This document shows positions 51,725 through 61,489 of a stretch of DNA of 64,000 bases, in pieces. Source of the stretch: an uncultured Treponema sp. (GTDB lineage: Bacteria; Spirochaetota; Spirochaetia; Treponematales; Treponemataceae). The notes below the pieces were generated by a model, which was not told the DNA's origin, did no database searches, and saw nothing but the letters and a program-made list of their open reading frames with translations. The stretch spans positions 310,001-374,000 of the forward strand of contig CAMKEG010000002.1 in assembly GCA_946411505.1 (NCBI GenBank), in the 5' to 3' direction. The position numbers and the translations under genes are program-made. Within the stretch, counting starts at the first letter, position 1. Each line of letters opens with the position of its first letter.

Positions 51725-53077
51725 TTATTCCGCGAACTTGTAGCCGTTGCGGCCGGCGCGCTTGATTTCGTAAAGGGCTGCGTCTGCCTTTTCGATTAGG
51801 CTTTCGTTCCAGCCGCTTTTGCTGATTGCGATTCCGCAGCTAAGAGTTGTGCGCGGAATGTCGTTCTGGCATTTTTCTTCAAGCTTTTTAAATAGCGTTT
51901 CTATTTTTGCGGAAATCACGCGCTTTGTTTTTTGCAAGTTGTCGTCGCACTTTGAAAGCACTACGGCAAATTCGTCTCCGCCAAGGCGGGCTGCGTAATC
52001 AGTTGAGCGGAAGCTTGATTCCAAAATTTGAGCCACAGTCTTCAGTACTTTGTCGCCGACAGTGTGGCCGTACTCGTCGTTTATTTCTTTAAATTTGTCA
52101 ACGTCAAGCATGATAAAAGCCACGCTTTCGTTGGATTCTTTAAGCGCCTTTAGAATCGCCTTGAACGCTGTTCTGTTTATAAGGCCGGTCAATTCATCGT
52201 GTTCCGCTTGTCGGCGCAAATAGTTTTCGTTTTTCGTCGCGATCTCGAACATTTCGTTGTAAGTTTCCCTTAACAGCTCCAATTCGGTTGTTCGAGTCGC
52301 TTGCAGCTTTTGCTTGTTTTTGATGTTGTCGATAAAGCCGTAAAGCGATTTTATAACAAAGAATATTATGATTAGGAAAAAGGCCAAAGAAAAGACAACG
52401 ATTAAAATTATTTCGAAAAAAGTTCTGGTAAGGGTCGCCTCAAGGTTTTCGGCGTTGTTCCTGTTAAGCACGCTGGCGTGGTTAAAGATTTCTTCAACCG
52501 CGTTGGCCCTGTAGTTTGAAATGGCGTTTTTCATCGAAAAGTATTTGTCCGAAAACAAAATGAGCCAAGCGGTCGCCATTTTTGTGTTAAAGTCTAGGGC
52601 CTTTTCTTGGTCGGAAAGCTGGGCGTTTTCCACCGCGGCCGGAACCTTGTATGAAGGGGTTTTGTCGTAGCCCTTTGCAAGGACGACAAGTTTCATCGCC
52701 TTGTATTCAAGCTCTTCAAGCTTTTTAGACTCGTTCATCGCTTGTTCAATGTAGCTGGCGGTTTTTTCTATCGCTCCTGCGGCCTTGATTTCTTCAAGGG
52801 CTTTTTCGCGCCTTTTTGTTTCGTCTATTTCGGTAAAATAATTCTCAAGATGGCTCCAGTCGCCTGTGATGGTAAAAAGCCTGGATTCGTTGGTCAAATA
52901 GTCCGAGGCTTCCTGCAAGCTCACCGCGGCCTGGGCGATTTTCTGCGACTGCATCGTGTTTTTGGCAAAATTTTGGAATAGGAGCGGAACCTTTATTACG
53001 CTGACGATTAGAACGGCGCTCAGGGCTAGAATCAAAGCGAGAAAAAGGAAGCTGATTTTTTTTAGATTCACTTTCAT
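51725..53077 (-). CDS. membrane diguanylate cyclase (GGDEF)
   Basis: Makes cyclic di-GMP. The 450-residue protein has two membrane segments (about 10-30 and 222-246) bounding a mostly helical periplasmic sensor, a coiled-coil linker and a GGDEF domain with the intact active site RLGGDEF. The inhibitory I-site RxxD (RSTD) stands exactly five residues before GGDEF, so product inhibition is likely. Signal sensed is unknown. Single gene, convergent with the Rsm22 gene. Confidence 0.93.
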   Translation of the reverse strand: MKVNLKKISFLFLALILALSAVLIVSVIKVPLLFQNFAKNTMQSQKIAQAAVSLQEASDYLTNESRLFTITGDWSHLENYFTEIDETKRREKALEEIKAAGAIEKTASYIEQAMNESKKLEELEYKAMKLVVLAKGYDKTPSYKVPAAVENAQLSDQEKALDFNTKMATAWLILFSDKYFSMKNAISNYRANAVEEIFNHASVLNRNNAENLEATLTRTFFEIILIVVFSLAFFLIIIFFVIKSLYGFIDNIKNKQKLQATRTTELELLRETYNEMFEIATKNENYLRRQAEHDELTGLINRTAFKAILKALKESNESVAFIMLDVDKFKEINDEYGHTVGDKVLKTVAQILESSFRSTDYAARLGGDEFAVVLSKCDDNLQKTKRVISAKIETLFKKLEEKCQNDIPRTTLSCGIAISKSGWNESLIEKADAALYEIKRAGRNGYKFAE

Positions 53078-53198
53078 TTCTTGGCTTGCCTTTCTTCTAT
53101 AATAACAAGTTTTTCAACTTTGCGCAATAAAAAAGGCTGGGCAAAAAACAAAGCTTTTTTTGTCTAGAAAGCGCCGTCCGCTTTCCCGCGGTTTGCCG

Positions 53199-53813
53199 CT
53201 ATATCTCTTCCTCCAACACTTTTTTTGCCCATGAGCGCTTGCCGCATTCCGGGCATTTTAGCCAGCGCGTCGTGTTCATGTGTGGGGCAAGCAAAACCGC
53301 TCGGTATGTCGGAACAAACTTGCGGCCGCACTTCTTGCACTTGTAATGGCCCGCGTCAACTTCAAGCTTGAGCGCGAAGAACAAGGCGGCCAACATGACG
53401 ACGGAGGCCGCCGCGACTATAGCCGTCAAAAGCGGGCCTTCCTTTAACGTTCGGGCGGCCAACAATACTATTCCGACATAAAGCGCCATGGTCGCGGCCG
53501 ACGACACATACATATTTAAAATCATCGTTTTGTTCTTGGTCTCTTCGCGCCGCGCAAGCTCTACCAAAAGCGCTTCCGTCTTTTTGTCCATGTCTTTCAT
53601 TTCAATTTTCTCCCCGCTCAAAAGCTCTCCGGCGCTGATTTTTAGGACGCCGCACAAGTCCAGCATTTTGCCCGCGTCAGGCAGGCAGTTCCCGTTCTCC
53701 CACTTGGAAATCGCCCTGTCGCTTATGCCAAGCTTTTCGGCTAGTTCCGACTGGGTTAGCTTTCGCTCCTTTCTGCAAGTTGCAATGAACTTTCCGATTT
53801 TTATTAAATCCAT
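53199..53813 (-). CDS. XRE-family regulator with membrane helices and zinc ribbon
   Basis: A 204-residue protein: N-terminal Cro/C1-type HTH (KLTQSELAEKLGISDRAISKWENGNCLPD), a helical linker, two hydrophobic segments (about 107-125 and 130-150) and a C-terminal CKKCGRKF ... CPECGKRSW zinc ribbon. This architecture is widespread in Firmicutes and gut anaerobes, of unknown signal. Start has AGGAGG upstream. Confidence 0.88.
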   Translation of the reverse strand: MDLIKIGKFIATCRKERKLTQSELAEKLGISDRAISKWENGNCLPDAGKMLDLCGVLKISAGELLSGEKIEMKDMDKKTEALLVELARREETKNKTMILNMYVSSAATMALYVGIVLLAARTLKEGPLLTAIVAAASVVMLAALFFALKLEVDAGHYKCKKCGRKFVPTYRAVLLAPHMNTTRWLKCPECGKRSWAKKVLEEEI

Positions 53814-53990
53814 AGGAAATCCTCCTGTAAAGATGCCTGCTACTATAGCGCGTCCTGGGCTGTTTTAACATGAACCGTTGGTTGAGTTTGGAAAACGCGG
53901 CTAAAGTTTATGGAATCCTCCGCCTTTGGTCAATCCGCCCGCGGCCCCTTTCCGCCTGTGGAAAATTCCGCAAAAATTCCTTGAATTCCC

Positions 53991-54019
53991 TTGACACAAT
54001 TTCAAAATTTCAATAAACT
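53991..54019 (+). promoter_or_regulatory. promoter of the tRNA-Thr/rpmG/secE cluster
   Basis: TTGACA (53991-53996), 17 nt, TAAACT (54014-54019); transcription would start about 18 nt before the tRNA-Thr. The preceding 53814-53990 holds no gene. Confidence 0.75.
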
Positions 54020-54043
54020 CTCTAAACTATCATTGCGATAATT

Positions 54044-54116
54044 GCCCTTGTAGCTCAGCCGGTAGAGCGCAGCCATGGTAAGGCTGAGGTCTGCGGTTCG
54101 ATTCCGCACGGGGGCT
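54044..54116 (+). tRNA. tRNA-Thr (GGT anticodon)
   Basis: A 73-nt cloverleaf with CAGCC-ATGGTAA-GGCTG anticodon arm (anticodon GGT), D arm AGCTCAGCCGGTAGAGC and T arm with GGTTCGATTCC. The 3' CCA is not encoded. Acceptor stem GCCCTTG with CGGGGGC. Confidence 0.96.
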
Positions 54117-54144
54117 TTAACAGACTTTTGAATAGGAGAAATAT

Positions 54145-54321
54145 ATGGGTAGCAAGAAGAAAGGCGCGGTAGAAATCATCGCTTTGCAGTGCTCAGAGTG
54201 CAAGCGCAAGAATTACACAACGACAAAGAACCGCAAGAACATTCAGGGAAAGCTTGAGCTCAAGAAGTATTGTCCCTTCGAACGCAAGCACACCTTGCAC
54301 AAAGAAACAAAAGTCAAATAA
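54145..54321 (+). CDS. rpmG: 50S ribosomal protein L33
   Basis: A 58-residue ribosomal protein starting [12 protein letters not shown] at an ATG with AGGAG upstream. CSEC (Cys16, Cys19) and YCPFERKH (Cys43) are recognisable; the fourth Cys of the zinc-binding form is replaced by Glu46, so the zinc site is probably broken or uses another ligand. The bracketing by tRNA-Thr and tRNA-Trp before secE is the spirochaetal arrangement. Confidence 0.95.
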   Translation: MGSKKKGAVEIIALQCSECKRKNYTTTKNRKNIQGKLELKKYCPFERKHTLHKETKVK

Positions 54322-54421
54322 AAACTTTGTTTTTTGTTAGTTAATTAAGCCCAGAAGTTTCGGCTTTTGGGTTGTTATAGCCTAAAATGGCCGGCGGCAA
54401 TCGGCGGACTTTTTAGGCCAT

Positions 54422-54494
54422 AGGGCGGTAGTTCAGTTGGTAGAGCACCGGTCTCCAAAACCGGCTGTCGCGGGTTCAAGTCCTGCCCGCCCTG
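54422..54494 (+). tRNA. tRNA-Trp (CCA anticodon)
   Basis: Acceptor stem AGGGCGG/CCGCCCT, anticodon arm CCGGT-CTCCAAA-ACCGG (anticodon CCA), T arm GCGGGTTCAAGTCCTGC. CCA tail not encoded; G discriminator. Confidence 0.97.
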
Positions 54495-54507
54495 TTATCC
54501 GTGCGGA

Positions 54508-54587
54508 AGGTTCAATGCCCTAAAAGGGGATTGAACCTGACTGCAATACCTTTAGAGGACGCTGCGCTTGACGCAGCGACATTTTTT
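54508..54587 (+). terminator. hairpin plus attenuator-like terminator before secE
   Basis: AGGTTCAAT (54508-54516) pairs with ATTGAACCT (54530-54538); then GCTGCG-CTTGA-CGCAGC followed by GACATTTTTT (54561-54587). Likely reduces read-through from the tRNA into secE. Confidence 0.65.
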
Positions 54588-54604
54588 CAGTTATTGAGGA
54601 AAGT

Positions 54605-54787
54605 ATGGCAAAAGCAGTTAATTTCTTTAAGGAGTGCGCGCGCGAGCTTAAGCTTGTTGTCTGGCCCACCAGAGAGCAGGTTTGGTCAAGAGTTCAGGTT
54701 GTCGTCGTCTCCACAATTATTGTTTCTGTTGTCCTTGGCGCGCTTGACTTGGGATTCACCGCGCTCTTCCGTCTCTTGATGAAATAA
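54605..54787 (+). CDS. secE: preprotein translocase subunit SecE
   Basis: A 60-residue single-span SecE with KAVNFFKECARELKLVVWPTREQVW, then the membrane helix VVVVSTIIVSVVLGALDLGFT. The classic WPTR(E) motif is intact. Start follows TGAGGAAAGT. nusG begins 9 nt later. Confidence 0.95.
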   Translation: MAKAVNFFKECARELKLVVWPTREQVWSRVQVVVVSTIIVSVVLGALDLGFTALFRLLMK

Positions 54788-54796
54788 GGAACAAAG

Positions 54797-55357
54797 ATGG
54801 CAAACGAGTGGTACATTGTTCAGACCTATACAGGTTATGAAGGAAAAGTCAGCCGCGTCATTCAGCAAAAGCTTGACAACGGCGACCTCAGTTCAGACAT
54901 TGTAAAGAGCATAAAAGTTCCCGAAGAGGAAGTTGTTGAGATTAAGGACGGAAAAAAGAAAGTCCGCAAAAACAAGCTTCTCGCCGGCTACATTATGGCC
55001 GAACTCGATTTGCCTGATTTGGGCTGGAAAGACACTTTCAACCAAATTCGCCACATTCAAGGCGTTTCGGGCTTTGTGGGAACCGCTTCAAACGAGCGCC
55101 CGCGTCCTATCAGCGCCGACGAGGCAAAAAATATTTTGATGCGTTCCGGCGAAATCAAAGGCGAAAAGCTTGTCCGCATCAAGCAAACATACGCCATCGG
55201 CGACACTGTCAAGATTACTGAAGGTCCCTTCAAGGACTTCAGCGGAACTGTCGACGCGATTGACGAAGAAAAAGAGAAGCTTACGGTCAACGTTCAGATT
55301 TTTGGCCGCGCCACCCCTGTAGAGTTGAACATGACTCAGGTGGAAAAAGCGATTTAG
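54797..55357 (+). CDS. nusG: transcription elongation/antitermination factor NusG
   Basis: A 186-residue NusG with NGN domain (WYIVQTYTGYEGKVSRVIQQKL; GYIMAELDL; VSGFVGT) and KOW domain (GDTVKITEGPFKDFSGTVDAIDEEKEKLTVNVQIFGRATPVEL). The charged ~20-residue loop with KKKVRKNKLLAG before the second strand is normal for spirochaetes. In the secE-nusG-rplK order. Confidence 0.97.
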   Translation: MANEWYIVQTYTGYEGKVSRVIQQKLDNGDLSSDIVKSIKVPEEEVVEIKDGKKKVRKNKLLAGYIMAELDLPDLGWKDTFNQIRHIQGVSGFVGTASNERPRPISADEAKNILMRSGEIKGEKLVRIKQTYAIGDTVKITEGPFKDFSGTVDAIDEEKEKLTVNVQIFGRATPVELNMTQVEKAI

Positions 55358-55374
55358 GGCCTAAAAAGCCCGCA

Positions 55375-55406
55375 GGAAGGCCGGCCGCTATTTCCGGCTT
55401 TCTTTT
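55375..55406 (+). terminator. terminator-like hairpin after nusG
   Basis: GGAAGGCCGG pairs (with G-T pairs) with CCGGCTTTC around a 9-nt loop, followed by TTTTG. A TTGACA is included at 55405-55410 but no -10 fits, so an rplK promoter here is not proven. Confidence 0.55.
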
Positions 55407-55485
55407 GACACGCCAATTTTTGGGAGGAACGCTCGTCCGTTGGACTTCTACGTTCCGCTAACACCAATATTAGGAGATACACAAA

Positions 55486-55917
55486 ATGGCAAAGAAAGAA
55501 GTAACCGCTGTCATCAAACTTCAGTGCCCCGCTGGCGCTGCGACACCGGCCCCGCCGATTGGACCCGCCTTGGGCCCTCATGGTGTAAGCGCTCCGAAAT
55601 TTGTGCAGGAATTCAACGACAGAACCAAGAAAATGGAAAAGGGACTCATCATCCCGGTCGTTCTTACTGTTTACAAAGACAAGTCTTACACATTCATCCT
55701 TAAGACCCCTCCAGCCGCCGTTCTTATCAAGAAGGCCCTCAAGTTGGAAAAGGGTTCTGCGAATCCGCTCCGCGACAAGGTAGGAAAGCTTACCAAGGCG
55801 CAGCTTGAAGAAATCGCAAAGACAAAGATGCCCGACATCAACGCGAACGACCTTGAGGCCGCGAAGAAAATCGTAGCCGGAACCGCTCGCAGCATGGGCG
55901 TTGAGGTGGAGGCCTAA
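55486..55917 (+). CDS. rplK: 50S ribosomal protein L11
   Basis: 143 residues with the L11 start ([29 protein letters not shown]), the GTPase-centre-binding [17 protein letters not shown] region and the C-terminal [27 protein letters not shown]. Followed without gap by rplA. Confidence 0.98.
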   Translation: MAKKEVTAVIKLQCPAGAATPAPPIGPALGPHGVSAPKFVQEFNDRTKKMEKGLIIPVVLTVYKDKSYTFILKTPPAAVLIKKALKLEKGSANPLRDKVGKLTKAQLEEIAKTKMPDINANDLEAAKKIVAGTARSMGVEVEA

Positions 55918-56598
55918 ATGAAACACGGAAAGAATTACCGCGCGGCCGCGGCCAAATACGATCTTACAAAAAAATACGACATTCCCACAGCCGTTAAAAT
56001 GGTTCAGGACATGAAGTTCGCCAAGTTCGACGAAACAGTGGAAGCCCACGTCAACCTTAAGTTGGGCAAAAACGCCACTGTCCGCGACACTTTGGTCTTC
56101 CCCAACCAGTTTAAGGGCGAGAAGAAAGTTTTGGTATTCTGTAAGGAAGACCGCGTTCAGGAAGCCTTGAACGCTGGAGCCGCTTTCGCCGGTTCAACTG
56201 AGTACATCGACAAGGTAAAGGGCGGCTGGCTTGACTTTGACATCGCCGTCGCCACTCCCGACATGATGAAAGACGTCGGCCGCTTGGGTATGGTTTTGGG
56301 CCGCAAAGGCTTGATGCCCAACCCCAAGACAGGAACCGTAACAAACGACATCGCCGCCGCCATTGGCGAGCTTAAGAAGGGTCGCACGGAATACCGCGCC
56401 GACAAGACAGGCATTGTTCACATCGCCGTAGGCAAAGTTTCTATGGACGCTGAAAAGATTGCCCAGAACGTTGAGGCTTTGGTCGCTGAAATCCAGCGCA
56501 AAAAGCCGTCTGACGCTTCGGTGGATTACATCCGCACAATTTCAATCAGCTCTTCTATGGGCCCTGGCGTTTGGATTAAAAGCAAGGACGAGGAGTAG
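55918..56598 (+). CDS. rplA: 50S ribosomal protein L1
   Basis: 226 residues with the L1 core (YDIPTAVKMVQDMKFAKFDETVEAHVNL), the GRLGMVLGRKGLMPNPKTGTV signature and the C-terminal SSSMGPGVWI. Starts one base after the rplK stop, so translational coupling is probable; L1 normally represses this pair by binding the mRNA. Confidence 0.98.
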   Translation: MKHGKNYRAAAAKYDLTKKYDIPTAVKMVQDMKFAKFDETVEAHVNLKLGKNATVRDTLVFPNQFKGEKKVLVFCKEDRVQEALNAGAAFAGSTEYIDKVKGGWLDFDIAVATPDMMKDVGRLGMVLGRKGLMPNPKTGTVTNDIAAAIGELKKGRTEYRADKTGIVHIAVGKVSMDAEKIAQNVEALVAEIQRKKPSDASVDYIRTISISSSMGPGVWIKSKDEE

Positions 56599-56601
56599 AA
56601 A

Positions 56602-57189
56602 ATGGCAGTTCGCGCAAAGACAATTCAGCCGGCTAAAACAGCCGCCATCGAAGCCGCCAAGAAAACTCTCGGCGAATACAACGACTTCATTTTCGCGGAT
56701 TATCGCGGCTTGACTGTTGAGCAAATCACAGCCTTGCGCGGAAAGCTTCGCGAGAAGAATTCCGCGATTAAGGTAATCAAGAACAACTTTGCCCGCATCG
56801 CGTTTGAAGGCTTGGACGTAAAGGATGTTGCCGAATACCTCACAGGACCCACCGCCATCGCGATGGCCAAAGAGGATTCAAACGAGACCGCCAAGGTTTT
56901 GTTCGACTTCGCTAAGGAAGCCCCCGCTCTTAAGGTGAAGGGCGCCTATGTCAACAAAGAGATTTACGACACTGCCAAAATCGAGGCCTATTCTAAGGTT
57001 CCCGGAAAGAAGCAGCTTATCGCCATGCTTATGTCTGCCATCAACGGCCCGGCCCAAAAGCTCGCCGCCACATTGCAGGCCTATGTTGACAAAAAATCTA
57101 AGGAAGGCGACGCGGCCCCCGCTGCCGCCGCCGCTCCTGCCGCTGAGGCTCCCGCAGCTGCCGCTGCCGAAGCTCCCGCGGCGAACTAA
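56602..57189 (+). CDS. rplJ: 50S ribosomal protein L10
   Basis: 195 residues with the N-terminal rRNA-binding domain (EYNDFIFADYRGLTVEQITALRGKLR) and stalk helix. The C-terminus carries a long Ala/Pro/Glu tail (last ~25 residues), longer than in E. coli. Begins 3 nt after rplA. Confidence 0.97.
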   Translation: MAVRAKTIQPAKTAAIEAAKKTLGEYNDFIFADYRGLTVEQITALRGKLREKNSAIKVIKNNFARIAFEGLDVKDVAEYLTGPTAIAMAKEDSNETAKVLFDFAKEAPALKVKGAYVNKEIYDTAKIEAYSKVPGKKQLIAMLMSAINGPAQKLAATLQAYVDKKSKEGDAAPAAAAAPAAEAPAAAAAEAPAAN

Positions 57190-57193
57190 CGCA

Positions 57194-57226
57194 TTTTTAG
57201 AACCGCGCTTGGCGGTTTCTTAAAAA
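57194..57226 (+). promoter_or_regulatory. hairpin in the rplJ-rplL gap
   Basis: TTTTTA-(G)AACCGC...GCGGTT-(TC)T-TAAAAA, a two-part stem in the 161-nt gap. May tune L10:L12 ratios by processing or attenuation; no T-run downstream. Confidence 0.5.
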
Positions 57227-57350
57227 TTCCGCAGTCAGGCTTCATCAGCTGTCGACTGTCTGCGGATAAAAGTTCAAGGGCCTTTCTTGGAAGGGCTCTT
57301 GGCCGCGGCGGATTTCCGCAGCGAATATCAAACATTATGGAGAAGACAAT

Positions 57351-57734
57351 ATGGCAGCTTTGACAAATGATCAGATTTTGGACGCGATCGCGTCTATGAG
57401 CGTTCTGGAAGCCTCAGAACTCGTAAAGGCTATGGAAGAGAAGTTCGGCGTAACAGCCGCTGTAGCCGTAGCCGCCGGTCCCGCCGCTGGTGGAGCCGCC
57501 GCCGCCGCTGATGACGAGCAGACAGAATTCGCTGTTAGCTTGGATTCATTCGACGCCGCCAAGAAGATTGGCGTTATCAAGGCCGTTAAGGCTCTTACAA
57601 ACCTCGGACTTGGCGAAGCCAAGGCTTTGGTTGAAGGCGCCCCGAAGGTCCTCAAAGAGGGCTTGAGCAAGGCCGATGCCGACAAGTGGATTGCCGACAT
57701 CACAGCCGCCGGCGGAAAGGCCAGCAAGAAATAA
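57351..57734 (+). CDS. rplL: 50S ribosomal protein L7/L12
   Basis: 127 residues: N-terminal dimer domain, an Ala/Gly-rich hinge ([21 protein letters not shown]) and the conserved C-terminal domain ([33 protein letters not shown]). GGAGAAGACAAT precedes the ATG. Confidence 0.98.
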   Translation: MAALTNDQILDAIASMSVLEASELVKAMEEKFGVTAAVAVAAGPAAGGAAAAADDEQTEFAVSLDSFDAAKKIGVIKAVKALTNLGLGEAKALVEGAPKVLKEGLSKADADKWIADITAAGGKASKK

Positions 57735-57759
57735 TCGCTTCGCGATTCTTTCTTGCTAA

Positions 57760-57840
57760 CGAGAATTTGAAAGCCGCAACGCGTCTTCCAAATTCTCGCA
57801 AGTTTTCAACTCCCGCGCTTTTTCGCGGGAGCGTTTTTGT
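57760..57840 (+). terminator. rplL-rpoB intergenic hairpin and attenuator
   Basis: A 10-bp stem CGAGAATTTG/CAAATTCTCG (57760-57798) is followed by CTCCCGCG-CTTTTT-CGCGGGAG and GTTTTTGTTC (57810-57840). The same kind of gap attenuates rpoBC in E. coli, with an RNase III site and a partial terminator; the analogy here is from structure only. Confidence 0.65.
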
Positions 57841-57940
57841 TCTTTAAAAAGTAACCGCATTTCGGACGGACTTTTTTTGTGCTGAACGGAGTTTCTGTTT
57901 GTAGCAAAAGAAGACGGCCATTCAACAACGGGGGACCTTA

Positions 57941-60900
57941 ATGTTCGCAAAAAGCCGGACAATCAACCGTCAGTACTATGGAAAGGACATCAAGTCTTCA
58001 ATGGATGTCCCAAATCTTATCGACATTCAAACAGCGTCGTATGAATATTTCCTTCAGAGAAAAAATTTGGAAGAGGGCAAGCCGCTTGAAAGGCAAGGTT
58101 TGCAGGAAGCTTTTTTAAGCGCCTTCCCTATTGAAAGCCCCAACGGCGACATGACGCTTGACTATGAATTCTATCAATTGGATTTTGAAGGAATAAAATT
58201 TTCGGAGTTGGAGTGCAAGCAAAAAGGCCTCACTTACGCCGTTCCTTTGAAGGCGCGCATTGACCTTAACTTTAAGGAAACCGGCGCCATTCTCCAAAAA
58301 GACATATATATGGGCGACATTCCGCTTATGACCGACCGCGGAACTTTCGTCATCAACGGCGCCGAGCGCGTTGTTGTTTCGCAAATCCACCGTTCGCCCG
58401 GCGTAATTTTCAACCACGACAAGGGCGTGTGGGGAAGCCGCATCATTCCTTACCGCGGCTCTTGGCTTGAGTTTGAAATCGACCAAAAGAAAGAGTTGAT
58501 TTACGCAAAAATCGACCGCAAGAAGAAAATTTTGGGAACAATTTTCCTTCGCGCCTTGGGCTTTGAAAACCGCGAGGAAATCATCAAGGTTTTCTACCAG
58601 ACGGAAACAGTTTCTGTAAAGAACAGCAACTCCGCGCGCGAGGCGATTGTCGGCAAAGTTCTTTCAAAGGCCATTTACATAAAGGACGCGGATTCCGGCG
58701 AGGAGAAAAAGCTTTTCAAGGCCGCCACCCGCTTGCATCCGCACGACATCGACGACTTGATTGCCAACGGCGTCAAGGAAATCGAAGTCATTAAATTTGA
58801 CACCCGCAAGGATCCCGAGAACAAGGACGAAAAGAACCTTTCCCTTGACAGCGACATCATCATCAACTGCTTTGAGCGCGAGGAAATCAAGTTTGCCAAA
58901 GAGGGAACGGAAGTTGACGAGCCCACAAAAGAGGACGCCTTGAGCAATGTCTACAGCGTCCTTATGCCTGGCGAGCCGATTACCGTCGAGAACGCGGAAA
59001 AGGACTTGAACTCCATGTTCTTCTCTGACCGCCGCTACGACTTGGGCCGCGTCGGACGCTACAAGCTCAACAAGAAATTTGACTACAATCCTCCGTTGGA
59101 AGACCATACTTTGGTAAGGGACGACATCACAAACACGATGAAGTTCTTGATTAAAGTTTACACCGGCGAAGAGGTTCGCGACGACATCGACCACTTGGGC
59201 AACCGCCGCATCCGTTCCGTGGGCGAATTGATGACAAACCAAATCAAGACCGCCTTTGCCCGAATGGAGCGCATCGCCAAAGAGCGCATGGGCCTCAAAG
59301 AGAACGACACGATTAAGCCGCAAGACTTGATTTCTTCAAAGCCGATTATCGCGGCCATAAAAGAATTCTTCGGCTCGTCTCAGTTGTCGCAATTCATGGA
59401 CCAAATCAACCCCTTGGCCGAACTTACCCACAAGCGCCGCTTGAACGCCTTGGGACCGGGAGGACTTTCCCGCGACCGCGCCGGCTTCGAAGTCCGCGAC
59501 GTTCACTATTCGCACTACGGACGCATGTGTCCTATCGAAACTCCTGAAGGACCCAACATCGGCTTGATTGTTTCGTTGGCCATTTACACTCGCGTCAACG
59601 ACTACGGCTTCCTTGAGGCTCCCTATCGCAAAATCGAAAAGGGCAAGGCCACCAACAAGGTCGAGTACCTTTCGGCCATGGACGAGGACAAGTACTACAT
59701 CGGCCAGGTTAGCGAAGGCATGAAGAGCGACGGCTCTTTCGCCACCGACATGATTTCTTGCCGCCACCGCGGCGACTATACGACTCGCGCTCCCAAGGAC
59801 GTTCAGTACATGGACGTTTCTCCGCGCCAGGTAATTTCCGTTTCGGCGGCGCTCATTCCTTTCTTGGAGCACGACGACGCCAACCGCGCCTTGATGGGCT
59901 GCAACATGCAGCGCCAGGCAGTTCCGCTTTTGTTCCCGGAGCCTCCGCACGTCGGAACCGGAATGGAAAAGAAGTGCGCCTACGACTCCGGCGTTTTGGT
60001 AAAGGCCAAGCGCGCCGGCGAAGTTGTCAAAGTAACAAGCGAATGCGTGACTGTCAAGCCGGAAGGCGGAAAGCGCGGCGAGCTTGACGAGTACGTTTTG
60101 CTTAAGTACCAGCGCACAAACAACGACACATGCAACCACCAGCGTCCGACTGTGGAAGTGGGCGAAAAGGTCGTCGAAGGCTCTGTCCTTGCCGACGGTC
60201 CCGCCACGTTCAACGGCGAGTTGGCTCTTGGCCGCAACATTCTCGTCGGCTTCGTTCCGTGGAACGGATACAACTACGAGGACGCCGTTCTCATCAGCAA
60301 GCGCGTCGTAAAGGAAGACATGTACACTTCCATCCACATCAAGGAATTCTCAACTGAAATCCGCGAGACAAAGCTTGGTCCCGAAAAGATTACCCGCGAC
60401 GTTCCCAACACCGCCGAAAAGAATCTTGACAACCTTGACGCGGAAGGAATCATCCGCGTCGGCGCCAAGGTAAAGAGCGGCGACATCTTGGTTGGAAAAG
60501 TCACTCCCAAGAGCGAAGCGGAAACAACTCCCGAATTTAAATTGCTCAACTCAATCTTTGGCGAAAAGGCCAAGGAAGTTCGCGACACTTCTTTGCGCGT
60601 TCCGCACGGAATCGAGGGCGTCGTAATCGACATTCAGCGCTTGAAGAGAAGCGAAGGCGACGACTTGAACCCGGGCGTTGACCAGGTTGTAAAGGTAATG
60701 ATAGCCAACAAGAGAAAGCTCCGCGAGGGCGACAAGATGGCCGGACGCCACGGAAACAAGGGTGTCGTTTCGCGCATTTTGCCCGAAGAGGACATGCCTT
60801 ACTTGGAGGACGGAACTCCGCTTGACGTTTGCTTGAACCCCTTGGGCGTTCCTTCGCGAATGAACATCGGACAGATTATGGAATCAGAGCTTGGAATCGC

Positions 60901-61489
60901 GGGCAAGTACCTCAACCAGTTCTTCGAGTCGCCTGTATTCCAGTCTCCCAGCCAGGAGCAAATCGCCAAGAAATTGGAAGAAGCCGGCCTTTCAAAAGAC
61001 TGCAAGCAAATCGTCCGCGACGGCCGCACTGGCGAGCCTTTCGTAAACCCGATTTTTGTAGGCGTCATCTACTATATGAAGTTGCACCACTTGGTTGACG
61101 ACAAGATGCACGCCCGCTCGACAGGACCTTACTCTTTGGTCACGCAGCAGCCTTTGGGAGGAAAAGCCCAGTTCGGCGGCCAGCGCCTTGGAGAAATGGA
61201 AGTTTGGGCTCTCGAAGCCTATGGCGCGGCCAACACCTTGCAGGAAATGATGACAATCAAGTCCGACGACATGAACGGCCGCTCAAAGGTTTACGAGTCC
61301 ATCGTAAAGGGCGAGCCTTCAACTCCCGCCGGAGTTCCGGAATCATTCAACGTTTTGGTTCAGGAATTGCGCGGTTTGGCTCTTGACTTCACGATTTATG
61401 ACGCCAAGGGAAAGCAAATCGCCCTTACCGAACGCGACCAAGAATTGATTGACAAAGCCTCCAGCGGTTTTGACAAGGAGAATGAATAA
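57941..61489 (+). CDS. rpoB: RNA polymerase beta subunit
   Basis: 1182 residues, collinear with bacterial RpoB ([27 protein letters not shown] start; [24 protein letters not shown] end). Rifampicin cluster I reads [31 protein letters not shown]; Asn502 sits where E. coli has Ser531, the spirochaete residue associated with natural rifampicin resistance. Ribosome site GGGG before ATG. Its TAA overlaps the rpoC ATG (TAATG). Confidence 0.98.
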   Translation: MFAKSRTINRQYYGKDIKSSMDVPNLIDIQTASYEYFLQRKNLEEGKPLERQGLQEAFLSAFPIESPNGDMTLDYEFYQLDFEGIKFSELECKQKGLTYAVPLKARIDLNFKETGAILQKDIYMGDIPLMTDRGTFVINGAERVVVSQIHRSPGVIFNHDKGVWGSRIIPYRGSWLEFEIDQKKELIYAKIDRKKKILGTIFLRALGFENREEIIKVFYQTETVSVKNSNSAREAIVGKVLSKAIYIKDADSGEEKKLFKAATRLHPHDIDDLIANGVKEIEVIKFDTRKDPENKDEKNLSLDSDIIINCFEREEIKFAKEGTEVDEPTKEDALSNVYSVLMPGEPITVENAEKDLNSMFFSDRRYDLGRVGRYKLNKKFDYNPPLEDHTLVRDDITNTMKFLIKVYTGEEVRDDIDHLGNRRIRSVGELMTNQIKTAFARMERIAKERMGLKENDTIKPQDLISSKPIIAAIKEFFGSSQLSQFMDQINPLAELTHKRRLNALGPGGLSRDRAGFEVRDVHYSHYGRMCPIETPEGPNIGLIVSLAIYTRVNDYGFLEAPYRKIEKGKATNKVEYLSAMDEDKYYIGQVSEGMKSDGSFATDMISCRHRGDYTTRAPKDVQYMDVSPRQVISVSAALIPFLEHDDANRALMGCNMQRQAVPLLFPEPPHVGTGMEKKCAYDSGVLVKAKRAGEVVKVTSECVTVKPEGGKRGELDEYVLLKYQRTNNDTCNHQRPTVEVGEKVVEGSVLADGPATFNGELALGRNILVGFVPWNGYNYEDAVLISKRVVKEDMYTSIHIKEFSTEIRETKLGPEKITRDVPNTAEKNLDNLDAEGIIRVGAKVKSGDILVGKVTPKSEAETTPEFKLLNSIFGEKAKEVRDTSLRVPHGIEGVVIDIQRLKRSEGDDLNPGVDQVVKVMIANKRKLREGDKMAGRHGNKGVVSRILPEEDMPYLEDGTPLDVCLNPLGVPSRMNIGQIMESELGIAGKYLNQFFESPVFQSPSQEQIAKKLEEAGLSKDCKQIVRDGRTGEPFVNPIFVGVIYYMKLHHLVDDKMHARSTGPYSLVTQQPLGGKAQFGGQRLGEMEVWALEAYGAANTLQEMMTIKSDDMNGRSKVYESIVKGEPSTPAGVPESFNVLVQELRGLALDFTIYDAKGKQIALTERDQELIDKASSGFDKENE

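Noticed and set aside
59336..60337. 333-codon minus-strand open frame inside rpoB
   Set aside because: Antisense shadow created by the GC-rich third positions of rpoB; no ribosome site, no recognisable domain.
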